From NCBI RefSeq assembly GCF_001514215.1, contig NZ_KQ948858.1:89393-153392 (forward strand): DNA of 64,000 nucleotides. The letters run 5' to 3'. Source of the stretch: Streptomyces bungoensis. GTDB taxonomy: Bacteria > Actinomycetota > Actinomycetes > Streptomycetales > Streptomycetaceae. Every line of letters begins with the position of its first letter. Within the stretch, counting starts at the first letter, position 1. The notes below the pieces were generated by a model that saw nothing but the letters and a program-made list of their open reading frames with translations, did no database searches and was not told the origin of the DNA. This document shows positions 25,025-33,314 of this stretch, piece after piece. A program made the translations under genes and the position numbers.

Positions 25025-25522
25025 CTACGAGACGGTGGGCGCCGGGGAGGGCCCGGTCAGCCCGCGCTCGGCCCGCCAGCCGTCGACGATGGCGGCCTGC
25101 AGCCCGAACATCTCGGCCTTCTCGTCCGGCTCCTCGTGGTCGTAGCCGAGCAGGTGCAGCACGCCGTGGACGGTGAGCAGCTGGAGCTCCTCGTCCATGG
25201 AGTGCTGCGTCGGGGCCTCGGCCCCCTGTTTGGCGGCGACCTCCGGGCACAGCACGATGTCGCCGAGCAGGCCCTGCGGCGGCTCGTCGTCGTCCTTGGA
25301 CGGCGGCCGCAGCTCGTCCATCGGGAACGACATGACATCGGTGGGCCCGGGCAGGTCCATCCACTGGATGTGCAGCTGCTCCATGGCGTCGGCGTCCACG
25401 ACGATCACCGAGAGCTCGGAGAGCGGGTGGATGCGCATCCGCGCGAGGGCGTAGCGGGCGATGTCGAGGATCGCCTGCTCGTCGACCTCGGTGCCGGACT
25501 CGTTGTTGACGTCGATCGACAT
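25025..25522 (-). CDS. ybeY: endoribonuclease YbeY (rRNA maturation)
   Basis: A 165-residue metallo-endoribonuclease in 16S rRNA 3'-end maturation and ribosome quality control. The zinc site is HGVLHLLGYDHEEPDE (HxxxHxxxxxH). The conserved strand TDVMSFPMDE lies in the middle. Lies 12 bases after phoH and 16 bases before corC. It functionally matches era, which acts on the same rRNA end. Confidence 0.96.
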   Translation of the reverse strand: MSIDVNNESGTEVDEQAILDIARYALARMRIHPLSELSVIVVDADAMEQLHIQWMDLPGPTDVMSFPMDELRPPSKDDDEPPQGLLGDIVLCPEVAAKQGAEAPTQHSMDEELQLLTVHGVLHLLGYDHEEPDEKAEMFGLQAAIVDGWRAERGLTGPSPAPTVS

Positions 25523-25534
25523 GGGCGTGCTGGT

Positions 25535-26614
25535 CTACTTCCCCTGGGGAGCCTTGGCGCCGGTCCTGCCACGGCCGCCCTTGTGGCCGCCGTTCTCCGT
25601 GCCGTGCTTGCTGTCGTACTGCTCGTACGCGTCGACGATACGGCCCACCAGCTTGTGCCGGACGACATCGTGGGACGACAGGCGGGAGAAGTGGACGTCC
25701 TCGACGCCCTCCAGGATGTCCTGGACCTGCCGCAGGCCGCTCTTGGTGCCGTTCGGCAGGTCGACCTGGGTGACGTCACCCGTGATCACGATCTTCGAGT
25801 CGAAGCCGAGGCGGGTGAGGAACATCTTCATCTGCTCGGGGCTCGTGTTCTGGGCCTCGTCCAGGATGATGAAGGCGTCGTTGAGCGTGCGGCCGCGCAT
25901 GTAGGCGAGCGGCGCGACCTCGATCGTGCCCGCCGCCATCAGCCGCGGGATCGAGTCCGGGTCGAGCATGTCGTGCAGCGCGTCGTACAGCGGGCGCAGG
26001 TAGGGGTCGATCTTCTCGTAGAGCGTGCCGGGCAGGAAGCCGAGGCGCTCGCCGGCCTCGACCGCGGGGCGGGTCAGGATGATCCGGTTGACCTGCTTGG
26101 ACTGCAGGGCCTGCACGGCCTTGGCCATGGCCAGGTAGGTCTTGCCGGTACCGGCGGGGCCGATGCCGAAGACGATCGTGTGCTTGTCGATCGCGTCGAC
26201 GTACCGCTTCTGGTTGAGCGTCTTGGGGCGGATCGTGCGGCCGCGCGAGGACAGGATGTTCTGCGTCAGCACCTGGGCCGGGGTCTCCGGGCCGTCGCTC
26301 GTCCCGTTCTCGCTCGCCTTGAGCATGGCGATCGAGCGTTCCACTGCGTCCTCCGTCATCGGCTGCCCGGTGCGGAGCACCAGCATCATCTCGTCGAACA
26401 CGCGCGAAATCAGGGCGACGTCCACGGGGTCGCCGACCGCGCTGATCTCATTGCCCCGGACATGGATGTCGGCCGCCGGGAATGCCTTCTCGATCACGCG
26501 CAGGAGGGAGTCGCCGGATCCCAGCACGGTCACCATGGGGTGCTGGGCGGGGACGGTGAACTGCGCTCTCGCCTGCTCCTGCGCGGGGGTGTGAGCTGTG
26601 GGTGTCTGAGTCAT
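25535..26614 (-). CDS. phoH: PhoH family ATPase
   Basis: A 359-residue PhoH-like P-loop ATPase. An N-terminal KH-like domain (about 20-110) precedes the ATPase. Walker A is GPAGTGKTYLA and Walker B is AFIILDEAQN, with VITGDVTQVDLP after it. The family is linked to RNA metabolism and is typically first in a phoH-ybeY-corC-era run, as here. The upstream 660 bases are non-coding and should hold the operon promoter. Confidence 0.95.
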   Translation of the reverse strand: MTQTPTAHTPAQEQARAQFTVPAQHPMVTVLGSGDSLLRVIEKAFPAADIHVRGNEISAVGDPVDVALISRVFDEMMLVLRTGQPMTEDAVERSIAMLKASENGTSDGPETPAQVLTQNILSSRGRTIRPKTLNQKRYVDAIDKHTIVFGIGPAGTGKTYLAMAKAVQALQSKQVNRIILTRPAVEAGERLGFLPGTLYEKIDPYLRPLYDALHDMLDPDSIPRLMAAGTIEVAPLAYMRGRTLNDAFIILDEAQNTSPEQMKMFLTRLGFDSKIVITGDVTQVDLPNGTKSGLRQVQDILEGVEDVHFSRLSSHDVVRHKLVGRIVDAYEQYDSKHGTENGGHKGGRGRTGAKAPQGK

Positions 26615-27275
26615 GGGCCGGCGCTGTAGGCCTGCGGTTCCTCCTCGTCACGGCCGCGTAGCTGAGGGCGGCCTCGCACTGTCCAGAGTACGACGGTGGG
26701 CTGACAACACCGTAGGGCTTTTCGGCAGGCGCGTGTACGCCGGCGGGCCCGGTGCCGGAGGCCGGCCGGACGGCTGGATCCGGCACCGGCCGGGGACCGC
26801 CGGGTCCCCACGTCGCGGGGACCCGGCGGCCGGACGGGGAGGACGGCCCGGGGACGGCGGCTCGGGGACGGCGCCCCGTGCGGCGCGGACGGGCCCGGGG
26901 CCGTACGTCCTCGTGCCGCAGCGCCCGGCCGGACGGGCGATGCGGTGGGCACCCCGGCAAGGCCGGTGTGGGCGGGCCGGTGGTCGTCCCGCTCCGAACG
27001 GAATGGGGTAACGGCCCGCGGGTCCCGTGACGACCACGGGTCGGCGGGAGGCGGCTGAGGGGTGAGAAGAGGGCGCCCGGACGGCGTGCAGGTGCCGGTG
27101 GCCGTCCGGTCCCCGGCCCGATGGGGAGACGGCCGGCCGGTCCGGTGCCTGCCCCGGTCGTGGGCGGCGGGGAGGAAGGCGCCCGGGCGGTGCGCAGCCG
27201 CCGCCCGCAGTCGTCCGGTCCCGGGCGGACGGGAAACCGTCCTCCGGGCCGGGGCCGGTACCGGTCGGCGGGACT
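26615..27275. other. 660-base region with no convincing gene
   Basis: Very GC-rich sequence between phoH and the PfkB gene. Every long open frame on either strand is Arg/Pro/Gly-rich with no family resemblance. It holds one strong hairpin (26797-26829). It probably contains the phoH promoter near 26615-26700 and the end of the sugar-kinase transcript. Confidence 0.5.
26797..26829. terminator. strong inverted repeat, probable terminator
   Basis: A perfect 13-base inverted repeat (26797-26809 with 26817-26829) and a seven-base loop. It lies about 450 bases after the kinase stop and 180 bases before the phoH start, so it could insulate phoH from read-through. No U-tract. Confidence 0.5.
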
Positions 27276-28430
27276 TCAGTCGGCCGGGCGGAAGCCGATC
27301 GTCGGTACCGCTCGTCTGCGGGGCCAGACCTCCGCGGCCGCGGGGACCGGCGGCAGCAGGGCGTCGAGGAAGGCGTAGCGGCGCAGGGCGGCCGGGTCTT
27401 GTTGCGGGGCCGGCAGGGACTGGACCTTGCGCCACCAGGCGGCGATCTCGAACCAGCCCGGCGCCGACAGCGACCCCCCGAACTCCTGCACCGACAGGGC
27501 CGCCGTGAGGCCGGCGAAGGCGAGCCGGTCGGCCAGGGGCCAGCCCGCCAGGGAGCCGGTGACGAACCCGGCGACGAACACGTCGCCCGCTCCCGTCGGG
27601 TCCAGTGCCTCCACGGTGATCGCGGGCACCTCGGCGGCCTCCCCGGTGCGCCGGTCCACCGCGTAGGCGCCCTCCGCGCCCAGGGTCACCACCGCCACCG
27701 GCACGTGCTCGGTCAGGGCGTGCGCGGCCCGGCGCGGGCAGTCGGCGCCGGTGTACCGCTTCGCCTCCTCCGCGTTGGGCAGGAACGCCTCGCAGTGCCG
27801 CAGGTCGGCCAGCCCCGCGAGGTCCCAGGCGCCGGTCTCGTCCCAGCCGACGTCGGCGAAGATCCGGGTCCCCCCGCGGGCGGCCTGGGCGATCCACGGC
27901 GCCCGCCGGCCCGGGGTGAGGGAGGCGACGGCGGCCCGCGCGCGGGGCGGGCAGTCCGGGGCGGGCTCCTCCGGCGGCGGCTCGTGCCCGTGGGACACCA
28001 TCGTCCGCTCGCCCTCGTACGCCATGGAGACCGTCACCGGCGAGTGCCAGCCGGGCACCGTCCGCGAGGGGGTGAGGTCGATGCCCTCGCCCTGTTCCAG
28101 CGCGTCCCAGCAGTACTCGCCGTAGTGGTCGTCGCCGAAGGCCGCGGCGAGGGACGTGCGCAGGCCGAGGCGGGCCAGGGCGGCCGCCATGTTGGCGACG
28201 CCGCCCGGGCTGGAGCCCATGCCCCGGGCCCAGGACTCGGTGCCGCGCACCGGGGCCGAGTCCAGGCCGGTGAAGACGATGTCGAGGAAGACGGTGCCCG
28301 TCAGGTAGACGTCCCAGGGCGGATCGCCGGGTGCGCGTGAGGAGGCCAGCGGGTCGACCTGCGGCCGGCAGCGCCCTGCCTGGGTGAGGTGCTCGGGTTC
28401 CTCTCCGGCGATCGTGCGGGACGGGGTCAC
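27276..28430 (-). CDS. PfkB-family carbohydrate kinase
   Basis: A 384-residue ribokinase-family sugar kinase. Motifs are GGVANMAAALARLGL (substrate binding), VAVVTLGAEGAYAVD, and the catalytic LDPTGAGDVFVAGFVTG with Asp as base and the GAGD anion hole. About 45 N-terminal residues precede the fold. GTG start with GGAG six bases upstream. It lies just downstream of the glucarate genes on the same strand and could phosphorylate a related sugar acid, but the substrate cannot be read from sequence. Confidence 0.88.
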   Translation of the reverse strand: MTPSRTIAGEEPEHLTQAGRCRPQVDPLASSRAPGDPPWDVYLTGTVFLDIVFTGLDSAPVRGTESWARGMGSSPGGVANMAAALARLGLRTSLAAAFGDDHYGEYCWDALEQGEGIDLTPSRTVPGWHSPVTVSMAYEGERTMVSHGHEPPPEEPAPDCPPRARAAVASLTPGRRAPWIAQAARGGTRIFADVGWDETGAWDLAGLADLRHCEAFLPNAEEAKRYTGADCPRRAAHALTEHVPVAVVTLGAEGAYAVDRRTGEAAEVPAITVEALDPTGAGDVFVAGFVTGSLAGWPLADRLAFAGLTAALSVQEFGGSLSAPGWFEIAAWWRKVQSLPAPQQDPAALRRYAFLDALLPPVPAAAEVWPRRRAVPTIGFRPAD

Positions 28431-28522
28431 GGTGCGCTCCCTGACGTGATGCGGGTCCGGCCAGTGTGCACCAGATCGCGTCCCGCGCAGGGCCCCTCGC
28501 ACCGTGAGCCCCGCCGCCGCGG

Positions 28523-29791
28523 TCACCAGCGGGGCATCACCGGGGTCCGCCACCCGGGGTCGGCCGCCCGCATCGCCGCGGCGTCGTCGCGGTCGCGCAT
28601 CCCGCCGTCGTCCTCGGCCCACCGCCGGTGCAGCCGGTCCAGTTCCTCCCGGTCGAGTTCGACGCCCAGCCCGGGTGCGTCCGGCACCGTGACGCGGCCG
28701 CCGGTGAAGGTGAGCCGCTCGGTGAGGACGTCCTCGGACTGCCAGGGGTAGTGGGAGTCGCAGGCGTGGTGCAGGCCCGGCACGGTGGACGCCACGTGGG
28801 TCATCGCGGCGAGGCTGATGCCGAGGTGGGTGTTGGAGTGCATGGACACCCCGACCCCGAAGGCGGCGCAGATCGCGGCGAGTTGCCGGGTGTTGCGCAG
28901 TCCGCCCCAGTAGTGGTGGTCGGAGAGCACGACCTGGACGGCGTCCTTGGTGAACGCCTCCTTGATCTCCCCGAAGGTGGTCACGCACATGTTGGTGGCC
29001 AGCGGCACCTCGGTCCCCGCGGACACCTCGGCCATGGCGGGGGTGCCGAGCGTCGGGTCCTCCAGGTACTCCAGGACGTCGCCGAGTTCCTCCGCGACCT
29101 TCAGCGAGGTCTCCACCGACCAGGCGCCGTTGGGGTCGAGGCGCAGCGGGTGCCCGGGGAAGGCCTCGGCGAGGGCGCGGACGGCGGCGATCTCCTCGTC
29201 GGGCGGGAAGACGCCGCCCTTGAGCTTGAACGAGCCGAACCCGTACCGCTCCTTGAACCGGCGCGCCTGGGCGACGACTCCGGCCGGGTCGAGGGCGGCG
29301 CCCCAGTCGTCCGCGTCCGAGGCGAGCTTGTAGAAGAGGTAGGCGCTGTACTCCACCGCGTCCCGCACCTTGCCGCCCAGCAGGGCGTGCACGGGCAGTC
29401 CCAGCGCCCGGCCCTGGGCGTCCAGGCAGGCGACCTCGAAGGCGGACAGCACGGACAGCCGCAGCTTGTCGGCGCTCTGCACGCCGCGCAGCCCGCCGGC
29501 GTCGACCGCCCCCGCGACCCGTGACTCGTCCACGGCGAGGTCGAGCCCGAACAGGCTGTTCACGTCCATGACCGAGCGTCCGGGGAGGCGCTCGGCGAGC
29601 GGGCGGGCCAGTTCCAGGTACTTGGTGTCGCCGTAGGTCTCCCCCAGCCCCGTGGTCCCGTCGGCGGTGACGACCTCCACGATCAGCCGCGGGGTGTACG
29701 GCTGGTGCACGCCCTGCGTGTTGAGCAGGGGCGGGTCGGCGACCAGGATCGGCGTCAGGCGTACCTCGGTGATGGTCAGGTCACGGGTCAC
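28523..29791 (-). CDS. gudD: glucarate dehydratase
   Basis: A 422-residue enolase-superfamily enzyme that dehydrates D-glucarate (or L-idarate) to 5-keto-4-deoxyglucarate. The KxK base is in FKLKGGVFPP, metal ligands lie in LRLDPNGAW and YLEDPTLG, and the catalytic His is in VSMHSNTHLGISLA. Its start overlaps the KdgD stop (ATGA), so dehydratase and downstream enzyme are coupled. The C-terminal tail after about residue 380 is charged and variable. Confidence 0.93.
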   Translation of the reverse strand: MTRDLTITEVRLTPILVADPPLLNTQGVHQPYTPRLIVEVVTADGTTGLGETYGDTKYLELARPLAERLPGRSVMDVNSLFGLDLAVDESRVAGAVDAGGLRGVQSADKLRLSVLSAFEVACLDAQGRALGLPVHALLGGKVRDAVEYSAYLFYKLASDADDWGAALDPAGVVAQARRFKERYGFGSFKLKGGVFPPDEEIAAVRALAEAFPGHPLRLDPNGAWSVETSLKVAEELGDVLEYLEDPTLGTPAMAEVSAGTEVPLATNMCVTTFGEIKEAFTKDAVQVVLSDHHYWGGLRNTRQLAAICAAFGVGVSMHSNTHLGISLAAMTHVASTVPGLHHACDSHYPWQSEDVLTERLTFTGGRVTVPDAPGLGVELDREELDRLHRRWAEDDGGMRDRDDAAAMRAADPGWRTPVMPRW

Positions 29792-30744
29792 AGGGTGGCT
29801 CCTACGAGGTCGAGTCCGGCGGTGAGGAGGGCCTCGAGGTCGGCGAGGTCGGCGGGCGAGGGGTCGGTGAGCGGGGCGCGGACGGGTCCGACGCGCTGCC
29901 CGCGCAGCCGGGCCGCGGCCTTCACGAGGGAGACCGCGTATCCGGGTGCGCGGTCACGGAGTTCGACGAAGGGGACGTAGAAGTCCCGCAGCAGCTTGTC
30001 GGTGGTGCCGTGGTCGCCGTCGCGCAGCGCGCCGAAGAAGGCGCCCGCGATCTCGGGGGCGAAGGCGTGCACGGCGGAGGAGTAGGCGGGGACGCCGACG
30101 GCGGCGTAGGCGCGGGCCTGGATCTCGGCGGTGGCGGCGCCGTTGAAGAACAGGAAGTCCTCGGGGGCGGTCAGTGTGAGGCGCTGGAGGCGGTCGAGGT
30201 CGCTGTGGCCGTCCTTGAGGCCGATGACGTTCGGGACGCGGGCGATACGCCGGAGCGTGGCCGGCGTGTAGACGACCTGGCCGCGCTGGTAGGCGACCAG
30301 CGGCAGCCGGGTGCGGGCGGCGAGCTGTTCGAGCTGGGCGGCGAGGCCGTCCTGCGGGGCGGCGACGAGGTAGTGCGGCAGGACGAGCAGGGCGTCGGCG
30401 CCGGCGTCCTCGGCGATCCGCGCGAACCGGGCGGCCTGCGCCCAGCCGTACCCGGTGCCGGCCACCACGGGCACCCGTCCCGCCGCCTCCTGGACGGCGA
30501 TGCGGACGACCTGCCGGTACTCCTCCTCGTCCAGCGAGAAGAACTCGCCGGTGCCGCAGGCCGGGAACACGGCACCGGGACCGGCGGCGAGCCGGTCCGC
30601 CACGTGGGCGCGGCAGCCGTCGGGGTCCAGGGAGCCGTCGTCGTGGAAGGCGGTCAGCGGGAAGGACAGCACGCCCTGCGCCAGGCCTTTCCGCAGCCGC
30701 CGCGCCACGTCCTGCGGACTCGGGTCGCCGCCCACCTGAACCAT
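29788..30744 (-). CDS. kdgD: 5-dehydro-4-deoxyglucarate dehydratase
   Basis: A 318-residue DapA-superfamily enzyme that decarboxylates and dehydrates the GudD product to 2-oxoglutarate semialdehyde. The Schiff-base Lys is in VIGLKDGHSDL and the Tyr in PLVAYQRG. The carboxylate-binding loop is ACGTGEFFSL. ATG at 30744 is preceded by AAGGGGAG; a GTG three codons in is also possible. First gene of the glucarate unit. A palindromic operator candidate sits 18 bases upstream. Confidence 0.92.
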   Translation of the reverse strand: MVQVGGDPSPQDVARRLRKGLAQGVLSFPLTAFHDDGSLDPDGCRAHVADRLAAGPGAVFPACGTGEFFSLDEEEYRQVVRIAVQEAAGRVPVVAGTGYGWAQAARFARIAEDAGADALLVLPHYLVAAPQDGLAAQLEQLAARTRLPLVAYQRGQVVYTPATLRRIARVPNVIGLKDGHSDLDRLQRLTLTAPEDFLFFNGAATAEIQARAYAAVGVPAYSSAVHAFAPEIAGAFFGALRDGDHGTTDKLLRDFYVPFVELRDRAPGYAVSLVKAAARLRGQRVGPVRAPLTDPSPADLADLEALLTAGLDLVGATL

Positions 30745-30761
30745 CTCCCCTTGTGAATGTC

Positions 30762-30796
30762 GTCCATGTATGAGAACAGAGGCTAGATACACGGAC
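30762..30796. promoter_or_regulatory. candidate operator for glucarate genes
   Basis: An inverted repeat GTCCATGTAT-n15-ATACACGGAC, 9 of 10 bases paired, in the divergent region between kdgD and the MFS gene. The TGTAT/ATACA cores recall GntR- or LacI-type sites. No regulator gene is adjacent, so the binder is unknown. Confidence 0.5.
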
Positions 30797-31072
30797 GTCC
30801 CGCCGTCAACGGCCTCCCGAAGACCGGACGGCAAAGAGGAGAGGAAGGGGAGGGAGGGGGGGCGAGGAACGGGCATTACACGCAATCCGCCCGGCGAATG
30901 AGGCCTTTTACCCGCCCACTCCGATCGCAAACTCGACAGTGACTCAGATCACACCAAGCGGGCTTCTTCCAAAACCGCGTGCTTGATACAACTTGCTCGC
31001 GCGTTCCCGTCCGTCGACGGCCGTCGCCCCTCCCCCTCCAAGCCGTTGCTTTCGCCTGCCCAGGGAACGCCC

Positions 31073-32338
31073 TTGTCCGCCCCCCGCACCCTGCCCTGGC
31101 CCCTCGTCGCCCTGTTCGCGGCCGGGTACCTCGCTCCCTACCTGCTGCCGACCACCGTCGGCCGGCTCGACGCCGGGCTGCCGCTGTCCGCCACCCAGGC
31201 CGGGGCCGTCGGCAGCGCCCTGCTGCTGAGTTCGGCCACGGCCGGCTTCCTGGTGGCCGCCCGGGGCGAGCGGTTCGGCCCGCGCGCCCTCGCCCGGGCG
31301 GGACTCGCCCTGGCCGTCCTCGGCTACGGCGGCGCGGCGCTCACCGGTGCCGTACCGGCCGTCGTCGCGGGCGCGCTGATCGGCGGGTTCGGGTCGGGCA
31401 CGGTCACGGCGGTCGCCACGAGCGGCATCGCCGCGATGGGGGTCCCCCCGCGCGAGGGTGTCCGAGCGTGGGGGAGGGACCCGCACCGGGTCACCACGCT
31501 CGGCCTGCTCGTCGTCTCCGCCCTGGCCGGCGCGCTGTACCTGACCATCCCCCACCTGGGCCCCGGCCACGGCCGGCCGCTCGCCGCCCTCGCCCTGACC
31601 GCGCTCGCCGTGTGGCCGCTGACCGGCCGGCTGCCCGCCCGCACGGCCCCCGCCCGTACGTCCCGCGCCGAGCGGGGCCGGCTCCCCCACCGGCGCGCCG
31701 GCCTGCTGCTGGCGGCGGCCATGCCGTGCTGGTCCCTGGCGCAGAACGCCCTCTGGGGTGTCAGCGGGCGCATCGGCCTGGACCAGGCCCACCTCGGCGA
31801 GGTCACCGTCGGCGCGGTGTTCGCGGTGGCGCTCGGCGCCGGGCTGGCCGGTGTGGTCGGCGCGGGCGCGCTCGGGCCGCGGCTGGGCCGGGCGGTGCCG
31901 ATCGGCGCCGGTACGGCGCTCATCGCGGGCTGCGTGGCGCTCAGCGCGTCGGCGACCGACCTGGGGACCTTCGCGTTCGGGGAGATCTCCTGGAACCTGC
32001 TCTACCCGGTCGTGCTGTCGTACGTCATCGGCCTCGCCGCCTCCCTCGACCCGCGCGGCCGCTGGGCGGTGCTGGTCGGGTCGGCCGGCTCCCTGGGCAC
32101 GGCGGCCGGGCCGCTGACCGGGAGCGTGCTGGCGGCGGGCGCGGGGTTCGCGGGCATGGGCCAGGTCCTGGCGGCGGTGCTGCTGGGCGTGGCCGTACCG
32201 ATGACCGTGGTGGCGCTGCGGGTGGGCAGGCCGCTCCCGCCGGTGGTGGAACTCCCGCTGGAGACGGCCGCCGTGCCCGCCCGGGACGCCTACGACACCG
32301 CGTCCCCGAACTCGTACGCCTCCACCTCGGCCAGGTAA
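31073..32338 (+). CDS. MFS transporter
   Basis: A 421-residue permease with about twelve hydrophobic segments and a central cytoplasmic loop (PARTSRAERGRLPHRRAG). Start is TTG (LSAPRTLPWP) with AGGGA six bases upstream; an upstream TTG at 30983 adds a polar, unlikely leader. It is divergent from kdgD-gudD and shares the operator candidate, so uptake of a hexarate is a plausible role, not shown. Its last 49 bases overlap the convergent adenine deaminase gene. Confidence 0.85.
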   Translation: MSAPRTLPWPLVALFAAGYLAPYLLPTTVGRLDAGLPLSATQAGAVGSALLLSSATAGFLVAARGERFGPRALARAGLALAVLGYGGAALTGAVPAVVAGALIGGFGSGTVTAVATSGIAAMGVPPREGVRAWGRDPHRVTTLGLLVVSALAGALYLTIPHLGPGHGRPLAALALTALAVWPLTGRLPARTAPARTSRAERGRLPHRRAGLLLAAAMPCWSLAQNALWGVSGRIGLDQAHLGEVTVGAVFAVALGAGLAGVVGAGALGPRLGRAVPIGAGTALIAGCVALSASATDLGTFAFGEISWNLLYPVVLSYVIGLAASLDPRGRWAVLVGSAGSLGTAAGPLTGSVLAAGAGFAGMGQVLAAVLLGVAVPMTVVALRVGRPLPPVVELPLETAAVPARDAYDTASPNSYASTSAR

Positions 32339-33294
32339 CGGGCCCGGCGCTCCTCGTCGTCCTCCAGGAAGGAGGCGAGGAAGGAGTTGCGGGCCAGTTC
32401 CCGCAGCCGCTCCCCGGTGAGGCCGAGGGCCTGCCGCACGGCGGTGAAGTTGTCGCCGGCGTACCCGCCGAAGTAGGCCGGGTCGTCGGAGTTGACCGTG
32501 CACAGCAGGCCCGCGTCGAGCATGGCCGGCAGGGGATGGTCCGCGAGGACGTCCACCGCGCGCAGCCGGACGTTGGACAGCGGGCACACGGTCAGCGGAA
32601 CGCGCTCCCGCACCAGCCGCTGCACCAGCGCCGGGTCCTCCAGGCAGCGCAGGCCGTGGTCGACGCGCTCCACGCCGAGCACGTCCAGGGCCTCGGTGAT
32701 GTACTCCGGCGGCCCCTCCTCACCGGCGTGCGCCACGCGCCGCAGCCCGAGCGCGGCGGCGGCCTCGTACACCTCGCGGAACTTCGCCGGCGGGTGCCCG
32801 ACCTCGGCGGAGTCGAGGCCGACGCCCGTGATCCGGTCCAGGTACGGCCGCGCCGCCTCCAGGGTCCGCAGCGCCGACTCGGCGGACTCGTCGCGCAGGA
32901 AGCACAGGATGAGCCTGGTGGAGACGCCGTGGTTCTCCTCGCTGCGGCCGAGTGCGCGCCACAGCCCCTCCACGACCGTGCCCATGGCCACGCCCCGGGC
33001 CAGGTGGGCCTGCGGGTCGAAGAAGATCTCCGCGTGCCGGACGCCCTGCGCGGCGGCGCGGGCGAGGTAGGCGTCGGCCAGGTCCGCGAAGTCCTGCTCG
33101 GTGCGCAGGACGGCCATGAGCTCGTAGTACAGGTTCAGGAAGGACTGGAGGTCCTCGAACCGGTACGCCTCGCGCAGCTCGTCCGTGTCGGCGTACGGCA
33201 GCGCGACGCCGTTGCGGGCCGCCAGCTCGAACGCCAGCTCGGGCTCCAGGGTGCCTTCGACGTGGAGGTGCAGTTCTGCTTTCGGGAGGGGCAT
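32290..33294 (-). CDS. adenine deaminase (adenosine deaminase family)
   Basis: A 334-residue zinc amidohydrolase. Metal ligands are in ELHLHVEGT, VAHAGEEGPPEYI and VNSDDPAYFGGY, with the catalytic Glu in HAGEEG. The wording of these motifs (EGTLEPEL, GLDSAEVGHPPAKF) matches bacterial and fungal adenine deaminases rather than true adenosine deaminases, so the substrate is more likely adenine, giving hypoxanthine for salvage. The C terminus (AEVEAYEFGDAVS) overlaps the end of the MFS gene by 49 bases on the other strand. Confidence 0.88.
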   Translation of the reverse strand: MPLPKAELHLHVEGTLEPELAFELAARNGVALPYADTDELREAYRFEDLQSFLNLYYELMAVLRTEQDFADLADAYLARAAAQGVRHAEIFFDPQAHLARGVAMGTVVEGLWRALGRSEENHGVSTRLILCFLRDESAESALRTLEAARPYLDRITGVGLDSAEVGHPPAKFREVYEAAAALGLRRVAHAGEEGPPEYITEALDVLGVERVDHGLRCLEDPALVQRLVRERVPLTVCPLSNVRLRAVDVLADHPLPAMLDAGLLCTVNSDDPAYFGGYAGDNFTAVRQALGLTGERLRELARNSFLASFLEDDEERRARYLAEVEAYEFGDAVS

Positions 33295-33314
33295 CGAAGC
33301 ATCGTACGGCCAGG

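Noticed and set aside
26448..26960. 170-codon minus-strand frame upstream of phoH
   Set aside because: Overlaps the phoH start in another frame and is Pro/Arg-rich without recognisable features.
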